Counted from the first letter of the stretch, positions 12,194 to 25,808 are shown. The stretch: DNA of 64,000 nucleotides from Syngnathus acus (GCF_901709675.1 NC_051097.1:2656539-2720538); one strand, 5' to 3'. The notes: generated by a model from the sequence alone, not told the origin. Made by a program: numbers and translations.

Positions 12194-12809
12194 TAATTGT
12201 ATTTAACCTATCGTTTTTTTTAAATGGTATGGCTCTCATGGGAAATTATTTTTTTTTAAATGGGCATTCATGGCTCTGTCTGCCAAAAAGGTTCCCGACC
12301 CCTGCTCTAGTGTGTATATGTGACGTGAACAATAAATCATATATAAATTCAAAATTATATTCAAATATTTTTTTCAGTGAGACATGGCATTATTTAAATT
12401 AAGAATTTAAATTCTATTTAGACTATTTGAGACATACGCCAAAAGAAAGATTCATAATGGGAATAACAAAAAACAAATGTATACCTGTGATGTGCAAATA
12501 ATAATAGTAATGATTTCTGTGATTTTTGCGGTACAGTTCTGCAATTTCTGGAGATTTCATTTTATGGGATACTGCAGCAGAGCTTGTTAAAACAGACAAG
12601 ATTGTCCAGAGAAAATGTGTGCGCGTGTGTGTGCATATATAAACACACTAGACAGAAGGAGCCAACTGAACACTTGTACTCTCTAATAGTGTTGATTTTA
12701 TGAGGAGTACTGCATGTCATATCTTAACATTCAGTGGGCTAATCAAACATCATAATAACCTCTCCTAGTAGACATAGTAATTATTTGTAATGTTATCTTG
12801 AACACTCAC

Positions 12810-12917
12810 CTGTGATCCGCCCATTTGCCTCCATCGGTGGTTGCCAGCTGATTAAAATGGCTCGGGGCCTCCCCTCCCGACTGATCACTGTCAAGTCTTT
12901 GGGAGCAGAGCTCGGAG
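12810..12917 (-). CDS. dcc: dcc window exon 12: first half of FN3 domain 6
   Basis: Encodes [20 protein letters not shown] then [16 protein letters not shown], the A-C strands of FN3-6 (strand B tryptophan in [11 protein letters not shown]). The acceptor is ttgttggcag (phase 1), the donor is ACAG|gtgagt (phase 1) and the length is 108 nt. It was found by homology; no ATG-started frame covers it in full. The downstream intron carries the hAT element with the nested 251-bp array. Confidence 0.95.
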
Positions 12918-13299
12918 CTGCCAACAAAGCATGAACAAATCATGAACTCAAGCAAGATAAAGCACGTTTCACTCTCATAAATTGCATGCTTCAGTTGAAA
13001 TTTGATTTGAATAATCTTACTCAAATTGCAGGACTACTGTACAATTTAGGGGCATTCACATACAGGATCATACAGATGACTTTTTAAAAGGAAATGAAAA
13101 AGTAATTATGGCAATCAGTTGCTGGTTTATAAGACAGGAGAACAATGGCCAATTCTCATGTAGTAAGAAAAAAGAAAAAAAAAGAATTTTAAGACAAGTC
13201 TTGAAATTGGACAAAGAGAAAAATCTAATTACTGGAGGGACTGGCAAAAGAAAAACCTTGAACCACTCTGAGACTCTGCTCAGTCCTTGGTACCTCTAG

Positions 13300-13675
13300 T
13301 AGTGTCTGGTTCGCAGACCTGAGACAGTGAGCAGGTGTGTAGGGGTGGAGGAGCTCAGAGAGCTAAGATGGGGTGAGACCATTTGAAAGTATTTTAAAAT
13401 GAAGTCTTAAATGTAATACAGGGAGTCAATGAGGGGAAGCCAGAACTGGAGTTATGTGCTCCCTACGAGTTAAGAAGAGAGCAGCAGCATTTTGGACTCC
13501 CCACTGGCTGACTCCAAAATAAAGTGCATGACAGTAATCTAGCTGAGATATAATAAAGGAATGGATTACTGTTTCTAAGTGCTGTTGCGAAAGGAGAGAT
13601 TTAGGGTAGCCAGTCATGCCTAAGATGAAAGAAGTTGGCTTTAAAGACAGCACTTATCTGCTGGTTCAAATTAAA
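13300..13675 (-). pseudogene. L2/Rex1-like LINE reverse transcriptase C-terminal fragment
   Basis: Minus-strand translation 13653-13426 gives LLSQQHLETVIHSFIISQLD, YCHALYFGV and REHITPVLASPH, the familiar C-terminal block of fish L2/Rex1/CR1-type reverse transcriptases, with deletions (the stretch between LYFGV and VQNAAA is shortened). Non-functional. Confidence 0.7.
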
Positions 13676-14215
13676 GTCATACAGTAGTGAAAAAAATCAC
13701 AACGAAGTAGATGAAGTTTTTGTCATACTTTTTGTTTTATTGTGCCGTTTTGGTATGAATGCCTCAGCCACCTGAGGACAGTATATTACAGATATACGGA
13801 TATGCATGGAGAGAGATAAAATGTCTCCTCAGCAGCATTAGTCATTCTTCATAGGAGCTAAATCAGATATGTCGCTGAATATTCTTATATTGTTTGTCTG
13901 GCTTGGTATCGCTGTTGCCTAAAAGTTTTTAAAACCGCAGCATAGATGCTAATAGTGAGACCATATCTATGGCACTTTCTGTTATGTTAGCATTAAGCAA
14001 GTGGATGAGGCGACCTGGTTGTTTTAAAATACTGTACAAAAAATATTCACTCTTTGATTTATATTCAGTTTGACGGTAATCTTTAACTGGGAGTGGATAC
14101 AAATAGTTTGAAGCCACTTCAGTATCACCAAACTGCTACTTGTTGTGATGTGTGTTGAGTAGTCACAGCCACTACACAGCACTCGTGTTTCAAGTTTACA
14201 CTTGTTTCTATCAAC

Positions 14216-14704
14216 CATCCATCCATCCATCCATCCATCCATCCATCCATCCATCCATCCATCCATCCATCCATCCATCCATCCATCCATCCATCCATCC
14301 ATCCATCCATCCATCCATCCATCCATCCATCCATCCATCCATCCATCCATTTTCTGAGCCTCTTTGTCCTCGCAAGGGTCGTGGGCATACTGGAGCCTAT
14401 CCCAGCTGACTGGGCAGTAGGCGGGGGGGAGGGACACCCTGAACTGGTTGCCAGCCAATTGCAATGCACACATACTACGTATGTAGACAAACAACGATTC
14501 ACACTCACAACTACGGGCAATTTGAAGAGGTCAATCGGCCTTCCATGAATCTTTTTGGGATGTGGGAGGAAACCGGCATACCTGGAGGAAACCCACGCAG
14601 GCATAGAGAGAACATGCAAACTCCACACAGGAAGGCCGTAGCCGGAACCCACAACCTCTGCACTGTGAGGCGGACGTGCTGACCAGTCACCCACTGTGCC
14701 ACCC
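14216..14704 (-). mobile_element. tRNA-derived SINE with 135-bp (ATCC)n tail
   Basis: Read on the minus strand it starts with a tRNA-like head (ggtggcacagtgg, A-box-like; ttgtgggttcc near the B-box position) and ends in (TGGA)n. A perfect 10-bp target duplication ttctatcaac flanks it (14206-14215 and 14705-14714). The tail has expanded to a 135-bp microsatellite (14216-14350), and long HPSI/MDGW frames over it are artefacts. Confidence 0.85.
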
Positions 14705-15520
14705 TTCTATCAACTAAAAAGTGCCAATTAAAAAAAAAATCCAATGCCCTGAATGAGTCATCTGAAACACTTGCACTGTAATCTATAACGTTAATCAACA
14801 TTTAATACAGTACTCTTTCAACTGTTTCCTCCTTTGGGCCAAATCACACCAGATTATACAGACAAACTACTAAAAGAGCACTGCCCAAGTATTATAAAAT
14901 GGAGCTGCTTTATCATAGTACAACACGTCAGAATTCATCAAAAATGAATCGTGTGAATGGTCAAAACATGCTCATTAAGCTTTCACATATGCCAGCCAGC
15001 AGAATCACAAAGATGGCACCACACTGAAATGAGGTCAATTACCCAATCACACTGCCCTGAACTCTAAGTCACATTAGCATGTCAGTAGTCATACAGAATG
15101 AGAGTGGCAGACTAAGGCATTTTCTAATGGTGGCATATACTGTCATCATATTCATTATTTATAAATATAAATGGGGGGTGAGCTTGGTGTAATTAATACA
15201 GTTTGCACATTTTTGGAAAAAATATGTCGCGTTTTGTCTTATACAGTGCATAAAGTTAACAATATATATAGTACGTAATAATGTCAACAGGGGAATCAAC
15301 AACAAGCGCCTTCTAGTGGCTCTATTATCTTTAGGTTTTAATCTTGTGTGAGGGACAGTGAGTAAAAGGCCATCAGCAGACTGCAGTGACCCAACAGGAC
15401 AATAAAATGTCACCAGATCCACCACCTACGGAGGAGCCTGTCCTGTGAAAAATTGAACTAAATCCAAAATTTAATATGAAGCTAGTGCAAGGACAGAACA
15501 GGAGTGATTAGGATCTAGAC

Positions 15521-15844
15521 CAGGGGTGTCAAACTCATTTTTTTCACGGGCCGCATTGTAGTCATAGCTTCTTTCGGAGGGCCATTATGACTGTCAATCC
15601 AAATAAATGTATGAGCACCTCATATTATATACAGTAAAAGCTACAAAACAAACTGACAAATAACTCGTTTTCAAATCAGACGAGTAAAAACTGGTCAAAT
15701 ATAAAAAAAAAAAGATATTAAAAGTGAAGACAATTTGCAATTCTAGTAATGACACGAATTTGATGCACAATTTGTCTTCGTGGGCCACATAAAATGATGT
15801 GAAGGGCCGTATCTGGCCCCCGGGCCTTGAGTTTGACACCTGTG
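15521..15844. mobile_element. hAT-type MITE, copy 2
   Basis: Same family as 570-898 with ends caggggtgtcaaactc and gagtttgacacctgtg. Flanks atctagac and atctaatc agree at 6 of 8 positions, consistent with an aged 8-bp duplication. Confidence 0.85.
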
Positions 15845-16159
15845 ATCTAATCATTCTGACATATTTGGAGACAGTCTAATGAAGTTTTGACGATCAAGTT
15901 TGGTTACTGCAATATTCAAGATGTGAGGACACAAATGCTTGAGAGATATGTAGTTCAGAAAGAGATACCATTCAAGACACAAGATATCATTTAGATATAG
16001 TTTTAAGGTGAAAAAAGCAGTAACAGGTTTGAGGTTTTATTTAACCACTTTAGTAATGGAATATGACCATGAGGTCTCACAGCTAAAGAAAGTGCTTGTT
16101 TAGGCACTAAGATGTCGGAGGCAGAAAATTATATGTACTATCATGTTGTCTGTCTGGCA

Positions 16160-16300
16160 CACCATTTAGTGGTAGCCTACATGCTGCTGCCTTTCATGTA
16201 GATAGCTCAGTTTCGATTCCCGGTCAGTACAGGTATGAAGCCACACCCTGTCCCAAAAAAAGAGTGACTTGCGTCAAGAAAGACATCATGGGAGTGATTC
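16160..16300 (+). repeat. tRNA-SINE head fragment
   Basis: Contains a B-box-like tttcgattcccgg, preceded by a diverged A-box region (tagtggtagcctacatgc). The downstream body resembles a teleost SINE. Decayed, with no clear target duplication. Confidence 0.5.
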
Positions 16301-17147
16301 CCTGTTACGATGAGCTGAAAGTAATTTTCTCTTTTATTTTATATGTGGCGAAGGTAGCAGAGAACATGATGAATAGGATCTCAATTTTATAGCATCGTCA
16401 ATGAAATGTGACATTCAGGCCTTTTTAGAAAATGAAATATAAGCTAGGTCTACTGTAATGTCTCTGCAATGTCAACACCATCGTAACATGAGCAAGTTAT
16501 CGCAGGAATCCTTTTTTGTTTAATTATTGGAGATTTTTTAAAACCATGGCATACTATAGTAAATTTTATCACACAGTAAAAACAATTATGGACACATGAA
16601 ATGAGATCCAAAAAATGCAGTATTTCCCATTTTGTTGTAAAGATGAGACGACGATGAGACGCGTGTGCTTTGTGAGCGTATATGCAAAGCCGGTGGGCCA
16701 CTGCAGGGAGTGAGTGCGCTGCGTCCATCTGTTCCTTCTGAATGTCAATGTATTCCAGCACACCTCAAGGGAACTGGTAGGGTAATGACGTTCACGCTTA
16801 ATTGGGTGACAAATCCAACAAACATGATTGTAAACACCCTGAAAGGGATTCCTTGACATTTTGATTCCAGTCAGTTCTGTTTCATTGTTATAGACAGTTG
16901 TCGAGTTGTTGCTGCAGGGTGGTATTAGTAACACCAAACTCATGGTTTTTGTTAATCCTATAGAACTAATCGCCTTTCAGGGAGGCAAAAAGGGTGGGGG
17001 GCAAGTTAAACATTTGAATGATGGTTGGAGCACTGCACCATGTAACAATTTTCAGACAAAATCTTTGATCTGGTTTACTCAATTTTCATCATTTCAGTGA
17101 AATGTGGTTATATTCCAAATGGGTAAATATATAAATACTCTGTATAT

Positions 17148-17360
17148 CAGGGGTCACCAACTCCGGTCCTCAAGGGCGCCAATCCAGCCTGTTTTAGGTG
17201 CAGCCCTGCAACAACACACCTGATTCAAATGATCAGCTCATCAGCAAGCTCTATTAAGGCTGATAGCGATCCTGATTATTTGAATCAGGTGTGTTGCAGG
17301 GGGGATACATCTAAAACAGGCTGGATTGGCGCCCTTGAGGACCGGAGTTGGTGACCCCTG
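17148..17360. mobile_element. Palindromic hAT-type MITE
   Basis: Ends caggggtcaccaactccggt / accggagttggtgacccctg are perfect inverted repeats and much of the element is fold-back. A perfect 8-bp duplication ctgtatat is present (17140-17147 and 17361-17368). Confidence 0.93.
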
Positions 17361-17483
17361 CTGTATATATTCCACACATTAAACTCAACATTTTGAGAAT
17401 TAAAAGGATCAAAAATGTTTTAATGGCCCATTGTATATTTAACTGTTTTGAGACAGAATGGTGCGCAGCAGTGATGGGAAAAT

Positions 17484-17830
17484 GAAGTTTGGAATTTGTT
17501 TCATGAACCAGTTGTTGTATATTTTGATACCACTCTGTTCAACATTAGGCTGAAAGCACACTGACTTACCATTTCTTAAACCCCTTTATTTAAACCAACA
17601 ATGCCATCCTCGAGGAGTAAAAATATACAACTGGTTCATAAAGCAAATTTCATCCTTTTATCCGAACAATATAACCTAATTTGTACTTAAAACTAATGAA
17701 TTTGCCTTATGAACCAGTATTTTTGACTCATCTAGATGGCACTCCTTGGTCAATGTTGGGTGGAAAGTCCTCTGAATTGCCATTTCTTAAACCCCTTTCT
17801 TTCTTTGTTTGCCAACAAAAACAGAGAAGT
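17484..17830. repeat. Fold-back repeat with internal direct duplication
   Basis: The segment tcatgaaccagttgt near 17501 is inverted at 17623-17657 (acaactggttcata) and recurs directly near 17699-17720. A block around ccatttcttaaacccctt is duplicated (near 17571 and 17782). Probably a decayed DNA transposon; superfamily unknown. Confidence 0.55.
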
Positions 17831-18192
17831 AAAAAATTACAGTCAATTTGAAGATTCATTTTCTAATCACGAGTTAAAACCCCACTGAAATACATCATAA
17901 TTTTTAAGAAGGTTGTGGAAACGGCCAAACTGTTCTTTGAGGAAAACTGTTTTCGCGTATGTATAGTCAAAATCAATGTTCCTCTCCATACACACAATAA
18001 CATCATTTAAAATCTTGCTCTCGCCGTTGAGTGAACACATTGAACTGTAACGCACTGTGCCAACCTAGTTCACTGTATGTCAAGTCATAGCCTTCTTATG
18101 GATTAAAACAATCTAACATATAAATAAAAAATACATATATTTACTGTGTGTGTGTGTTGATGTGAGTGCCTGCATGCATTTGTGTGACGTAC

Positions 18193-18331
18193 CTGCTTCA
18201 TAGGTGGTGGCATGTGCTGTCATACTCCAAGTACTGGATTTCCGACCTTTCGTCACCATCACAGCAAACTCGTACATAGTGTTTGGTTTGAGGCTCGTGA
18301 CTGTATGGCTGAGAGCGGTGGTGTCTGCAGA
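18193..18331 (-). CDS. dcc: dcc window exon 11: second half of FN3 domain 5
   Basis: Encodes [37 protein letters not shown] and TAHATTYEA, the E-G strands of FN3-5. The tyrosine corner (LKPNTMYEF) and the [15 protein letters not shown] strand G match mammalian DCC; FN3-5 contributes a principal netrin contact in this family. The acceptor is gatgtacag (phase 0) and the donor is GCAG|gtacgt (phase 1). The open frame extends upstream into intron, but KYK|SADTT is the border that matches the family. Confidence 0.96.
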
Positions 18332-19370
18332 CTGTACATCAAAAGCAACATTATTTATCAATTGCGTTAACACATCGGAAAGAAGGAAGACCCCACCCAA
18401 ATTGTCATTGTTCAAATATTTGTGATTGGTTAAAAATCACAGCCACTCACTGTCTTTTGATTTATTACAGATGAGATGATTTAAGAGTGTGCAGACGTCA
18501 ACTAAATAATTAAATCTGTTACTCTGACAATGCTATGGATGGCCAATTGGCCATACAAATTTGTTGTATAAAGTGCAGAATTTCCAAAGGCAAATTGTTA
18601 CCAAAACTGAAAGCAAATCACAGACAGTGTACACTCTGGTCAAAGAACAAATTAAGATTTTGTGCATTATCTGATTTAAAAAAATATTTTCAATCCATTC
18701 AGACAGATTTACTTGATATTTACCATTCACAGTTCCAACATTCTGTCTTATTTTTTTTGTTTCATATTCAAAATAGCTTTTTGGTTGTTTTCCTGCATTT
18801 GAGAAGTAAATGTTTTTTGTCAAGTCAGTACTGACAGTGCTGGAATACCATACTGTGGAAGCAAATATTCCAATAAAATGAAGCATGCTCTTACTATGTA
18901 TATCCCATTTTTTATGTTGCCATATGTACGATTCATAAAACTTACACACTCAGCAGCAGCGCCACTACTACTTGCTTAGTAGTGCTGTTTGCACATTTAT
19001 TGATGAGCAAGAAACTGAGGATACAAACACTTTAGTTTGTGTAGGGAGCTCACAAGGTGGTATAAGTCTAAAAAATATTTTCCACCCATTGCTAATCAAT
19101 TATAGAATATTCGCATACTATAAACAAAGCATTTGGACAACTAAGCTTTCTTTGTGCCCACAGAAGCCAGCAGAAAGCAGAAACAATGCTAATTTGACTC
19201 CACAATGTATCAGTCCCTTGGAAGGAAGTGTGAAATTTGGGAGAGGTTTTTTTTTGCTATGCCAAGTTTAGTGCCATTACAAGTCTCTTTTGATCACTGT
19301 AACTCAAGTCTGTCAGAATATTTCACTGGAAGTAATGGAGACTTTCTGTGCTTCAACGGTCTGTGTTTAC
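18332..19370 (-). other. dcc intron between exons 10 and 11
   Basis: About 1 kb of AT-rich intron. No element or gene recognised. Confidence 0.8.
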
Positions 19371-19609
19371 CTTATACTTGCCGCTGGTGGAGTAGCTGGT
19401 CTTCCATTTGACAGAGTAGTAGCGGACCTCAGATGATTTTTGATTCTTGGTCATGGAATTGTCGGCCCATGAAACACGGACTGAATCCGAGGAAAGAGCC
19501 ACAGCTTGGACCCCAACAGGGGGTATCATGGGCGTGCTGGTGTCTGGCATGGGGGTGGGGTATTTATCAAAGAGATGGAAAAGGTCATCCTCAGATGGGT
19601 CAATGGGGT
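19371..19609 (-). CDS. dcc: dcc window exon 10: FN4-FN5 linker and first half of FN3 domain 5
   Basis: Encodes the linker DPIDPSEDDLFHLFDKYPTP, then MPDTSTPMIPPVGVQAVAL, RVSWADNSMTKNQKSSEVRY and SVKWKTSYSTSGKYK. The first acceptor (ccacatcag, start 19609) gives the long form. A second acceptor (atgccag, start 19543) in the same phase removes 66 nt (22 codons) and gives DTSTPMIPP directly after exon 9. Mammalian DCC has long and short linker isoforms from an alternative acceptor at this place, and linker length alters how FN4-FN5 engage netrin. The acidic, unstructured linker sequence is diverged while the DTSTPM anchor is conserved. The donor is AAG|gtaaac in phase 0. Confidence 0.94.
19543..19609 (-). 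promoter_or_regulatory. dcc: Alternative 3' splice site pair of dcc exon 10
   Basis: Acceptors ccacatcag (exon start 19609) and atgccag (exon start 19543) lie 66 nt apart in the same phase. Only the second has a fair pyrimidine stretch (ccttttccatctcttt). Nine YCAY tetramers, the NOVA-type motif, lie between about 35 nt upstream of the first and 15 nt past the second. Function inferred from the mammalian long/short isoforms. Confidence 0.75.
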
Positions 19610-21038
19610 CTGATGTGGGGTTGATCATATGACCAGGTGGTTCGTCGTACATTTATATATATTTTTTTAATCAAGCACATGTGATATATAAAGAAATATG
19701 TGATTATTTGAAAGCGACATGCAGTTGGTAGGGATGTTAGTTAAAGATGTCGGAAAAAGAAAAGGATGCAAAATGTGGGTGAGTGAGGGAGAGTACAGGG
19801 AGAGAAGACAATAATAAGAAGACAATTAGAGACAATAGTTGCCTCTATTAGCAAGAAATGAAGACATACTGAAGACACTGATCAACAGTTTAGTGATTAT
19901 AACGTTGAAAAGAAGATTGAGTCAGATTCTGTAGTGCTGTTTCCCTCATGTTTTTTTCTGTTATTAAAATGATCTAAATAAAAATCAATATGCTTTTGTG
20001 GTAGCAGGACAAGATTAACAGAAGTCTTTAATTAGACTTTGCTTTTCTTTGACAAACTTTGAAATGGAACTTTATGAAGAGAATGTTTAAAGCTCAACAT
20101 TTCTTCACAAAGTGATAATATCTTCGTGATGAAGAGTTTTGTAGCTATTGGAAGAATTCTGGGTCAAGAACCATCTGTGCCAATGACACCCATCTGTTTG
20201 GAACTGTGTCTTCAGTTGGTCAAAGAGCATGCGTCCTTCATGTGCATTCAGAAACATTTTCTACAACCTCCACCTTTTTTAATTAATAGGGCGAGAAAAT
20301 ACAGGAGCATGATTGATTGATGCCAATCAGGAACATCTTACTTTCTCAGAGTTTTTATGAGTTTTATTATTTTTTTCCCCCCATGTTTGAAGCTCAAATA
20401 TTCAGAAGCTGACATGTTTCTGACATGCCCCACCTGAACATTTTACAGGAGTTATAAAAGTGACTTCTCCAACCAGTAGTAAGCGTGATCACTGAGGAGC
20501 ACTTGAAGGAAGCAGAACATAAAACAGACGCTATGACAGATGTCATCATAGAGCTGGAATGAGCACAGCACAGTGGAGAATAAAATATCAAATGGTCTGC
20601 TTATTCCAGCTCTGCTAGCTCTGACCTACGGACAGTCAAACCTAGTGAAATCAGAAACAGTTAGAGACCAAGAAAATAACAATAAAAAATAACATTGGTT
20701 CAGGTTCACAGAATTTAAATGGACTTCGGGGTTATAAAAGACTCCATATTCAAAGCTGAGAACAACAGAAACGTTTTAAGGGGTACACCCCCACATATTC
20801 TTTCAGGGTTCCAGACCATAACATGGCAAATTCAATTGGAGGAGCAGGCAGGCAGGCAGTGTATATTATTAGCACTGAATACTTCCTTTTTTTAAATGAA
20901 AATGTACTAATGCACTTTCTTATTAGGAAATAAGCGGAAGTGACAAAGAACAACACACCATGCACCAACCACCATCAAATCGATAATGGAAATTAAATGC
21001 CCAATCAAACGAGTGAACGAATTAGGACTCATATCTGA

Positions 21039-21104
21039 CACACACACACACACACACAGACACACACACACACACACACACACAGACACACACACACACA
21101 CACA
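21039..21104. repeat. (CA)n microsatellite
   Basis: CA repeat interrupted by CAGA. Confidence 0.97.
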
Positions 21105-21140
21105 GGCATACATATGTAACTGATTACATGATGTGATTTA

Positions 21141-21786
21141 CCGTATTTTCCGGACTATAAGTCGCAGTTTTTTTTATAGTTTGGCTGGGGGTGTGACTTA
21201 TACTCTGGAGTGACTTATGTGTAAAATTATTAACACATTAATATATAATTTCACCTGCTATTTTCACACTAAACCGCAAGAGGACGCTCTAGGCCTGTGT
21301 TGATAATTTCTGAAACTGACGATGAGTCTGACGTAAGCGACGAAGAAGAGGAAGCACCACATCATCTACCTCCGGAGTTTGCGGAGTTGTTTAAAAGTGA
21401 CACAGTGTATGAAGATTTTATTGGATTTAATGATTTGGAGTGACACGGATGGTTTGGTAAACTTGTTAGCATGTTATTTATGCTATAGTTATCTGAATAA
21501 CTCTTAATATGTTATGTTAACATACCAGGCACATTCTCAGTTTGTTGTTTATGTGTCATGTAACGTTAGCATACCGTACAATTACTCAGCCTGTTGTTGC
21601 CTCTATTCTATTTTTCTTTTAAATTGCCTTTCAAGATGACGTCTGTGCTTGGTGTTGGATTTTGTCAAATACATTTCCCTCAAAAATGCGATTTATACTC
21701 CAGTGTGACTTATTTCCTTCTTTATTATGCATTTTATGGCTGGTGCGACTTGTACTCCGGAGCAATTTATAGTCCGGAAAATACGG
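21141..21786. mobile_element. TA-flanked element, ccggactataag subfamily, copy 1
   Basis: Ends ccgtattttccggactataa / ttatagtccggaaaatacgg are perfect inverted repeats flanked by TA. It contains a 44-codon acidic tail remnant on the plus strand (21312-21443): ETDDESDVSDEEEEAPHHLP, then FAELFKSDTVYEDFIGFNDL and a stop. Non-autonomous. Confidence 0.88.
21312..21443 (+). pseudogene. Acidic transposase C-terminal remnant
   Basis: 43 codons and a stop: highly acidic ETDDESDVSDEEEE followed by LFKSDTVYEDFIGF. Related tails sit in the elements at 53292 and 63585 and resemble the tail at 7900-7954. Likely the end of the transposase that mobilised the family (inference). Confidence 0.5.
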
Positions 21787-22811
21787 TATTCCAGTCTGGT
21801 CTTTATATGTGCTACTAGACCGTTTGACAGTCGTTTGATCAATGTAAACATTATGTGATGTACCAAGATAAAGGTCGGTCCTCAAATCATCACAGTAGCA
21901 AAGATTGGTTTTATACTTTAAATGAAAGCAACAGCTTCGGAAAAAATGTGAAGAAGGTCTCCTATCGTAGACCAGTTCTGGTTAGAGGCAGGCGTTCTCT
22001 AGTGCGTACACAAGAATGTCACTGCAAATTTACGACAAGACAGATTATGCACAGCCTAGCCGTTCCGACTGAAGCCTATACATGATGCCTGAATGGAATG
22101 ATAAAAGTAATAGACCACCCCAGTGAATTGATTAATTTTTTTTCTTCAAGTTTTATATTTGATTGCTTAAATTTGAACACAATCACCATGCCAGCTCCTT
22201 TGCCCAGTCCAAAACAAAAAACAAACATGAGTTAAGAACAATGGTGGTGTGCTGGGTAGCTTCTAATTGTCTTTTTTTGAGAGTATATCATAATCATACC
22301 ATCCATCTGTATGCACCATATGGAATTGTGAGACTGAAAAAGTTTAGTTTAAGGCAGATTTATGAATGGAGAACTACAACTATATAAAACAAAGTTTTGT
22401 GTTTCATGCCGCCCTGCTTCTTAGTTCAAAGACAAGGAAGACAAAAAAGAAAATATAGACTGCTGGTTGTAGAAGTAAAGGGAAGAACATGAAAAGCAGT
22501 AGGTGTCACCATAAATTGTCACTTAAAGATATGACAAAATGTTATTCGACTTTACTGTACATGTGTACGATTCATGTCCAGTTAAAATGTTAGAGAAAGA
22601 AATTGCCCAAAAATACTAGGAGGCTTTATAAAGGAACAAAAAGTACATTAGCCAGTTTTCAAGAACAAAGTATGTTTGAGTGATTGGACTGTACATTTGG
22701 CTGTTCTAATGTCTTGTAAATTGCTGTGATTTGGGAGAATTTCTACTCCTGTCAATGCTACTAATAGCATCAGTATTATAGGTTCTCAATTTTTTGTCAA
22801 CGGCTAAACTA

Positions 22812-24991
<2,180 letters not shown>

Positions 24992-25186
24992 CTAAGTTTT
25001 CAATGGAGTAATATCTCTGCTTGCTGTCCACTCGAACCGTCTCCGCATAGGGACTTCCCACCCCATAGCCGATGATGTAACCACGGACCAGAATGCTGGG
25101 ACTGAGGGGAGGAGTCCATGACATGATGATGCTGTTGGGAAGCGGCCTAACATGCAGAGAGCTGGGCTGGTCTGGAACCTGACTCT
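24992..25186 (-). CDS. dcc: dcc window exon 8: first half of FN3 domain 4
   Basis: Encodes [38 protein letters not shown] and [18 protein letters not shown] then QRYYSIENL. This is the most conserved block in the window, with [20 protein letters not shown] unchanged from mammals. FN3-4 is part of the netrin-binding FN4-FN6 region established for DCC. The acceptor is gtttacag (phase 1), the donor is TTAG|gtgaga (phase 1) and the length is 195 nt. The open frame that runs on into GEKRGE is intronic. Confidence 0.96.
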   Translation of the reverse strand, partial: RVRFQTSPALCMLGRFPTASSCHGLLPSVPAFWSVVTSSAMGWEVPMRRRFEWTASRDITPLKT

Positions 25187-25471
25187 CTGTAAACAACACA
25201 AATAGCAAATTATCACCCCAAAAAGAACAAATGTTTGGGGTTCCTGTGTGTGTTCTTTGTCTGCTTTTTTTTTTTTTTTTTTTTTTTTAATTGTGATCGT
25301 ATGGTCTCGTTATCCTCACCTAGCTCTTTCTGTCAAATTCAATAACAAAAGATATACTTAGGCCTAAATCAAAAATTCTATTTGTAAAGATGCGCAAGAG
25401 TCAAATTCTACCCAGAGGCAATTTTGTTTACATTTAGTGAATTTCTTAAGTATAACTCTTTTGGGATCACA

Positions 25472-25513
25472 TGTAGATGTTTTGTAAGAGAAAACTCTTA
25501 CAAAACATCTACA
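25472..25513. repeat. Perfect 19-bp inverted repeat, 4-nt loop
   Basis: Arms tgtagatgttttgtaagag / ctcttacaaaacatctaca around aaaa, inside the 645-bp intron between exons 7 and 8. Confidence 0.95.
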
Positions 25514-25749
25514 CCCTCTCTTCGTACATCATTTATGAAACTCATTAAGTATGTAGAATTGGATTGTATTTCTGCTCTCCTTTTCATTCATCCCCCTTCC
25601 CTCCCTAACAAAACTTCCATCTATTCATGTGTCTTGCCCTTTAAACTGCTTAAATATTTATGAGTATGTTGGGATAGTGGAGGTATTTACATGTTGTTTC
25701 ACAGATCACTGGACTCACACAAACCCAAATAGTCACACGTGCACATACG

Positions 25750-25808
25750 CACGCACGCACGCACACACACGCACACACACGCACACACGCACACACACAC
25801 ACACACAT
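25750..25808. repeat. (CA)n microsatellite with CG interruptions
   Basis: Lies within 25 nt of the exon 7 donor; in the transcript it is UG-rich. Confidence 0.95.

Larger units (their letters stand above)
10708..12304. mobile_element. hAT-type element with a nested insertion
   Basis: Left end caggggtcgggaacctatgg and right end ttcccgacccctg are inverted repeats. Flanks cactagtg (10700-10707) and ctctagtg (12305-12312) agree at 7 of 8 positions, an 8-bp hAT duplication. Only about 240 bp belong to the hAT; the rest is the element at 10834-12193. Confidence 0.88.
10636..12809 (-). other. dcc intron between exons 12 and 13
   Basis: Mostly occupied by a hAT element (10708-12304) that holds a nested TA-flanked element with a 251-bp tandem array. 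The remainder up to exon 12 is plain intron. Confidence 0.85.
12918..18192 (-). other. dcc intron between exons 11 and 12
   Basis: Holds an L2/Rex-like LINE fragment, a SINE with a long ATCC tail, two hAT MITEs with target duplications, a SINE-head fragment near 16160 and a fold-back element near 17480-17830. No host exon seen. Confidence 0.85.

Noticed and set aside
17867-18055. 62-codon minus-strand frame
   Set aside because: No recognised domain; lies next to a decayed fold-back element and upstream of no splice signal matching dcc.
25472-25513. microRNA gene
   Set aside because: The stem is only 19 bp with a 4-nt loop, too short for a typical precursor; kept only as a hairpin.
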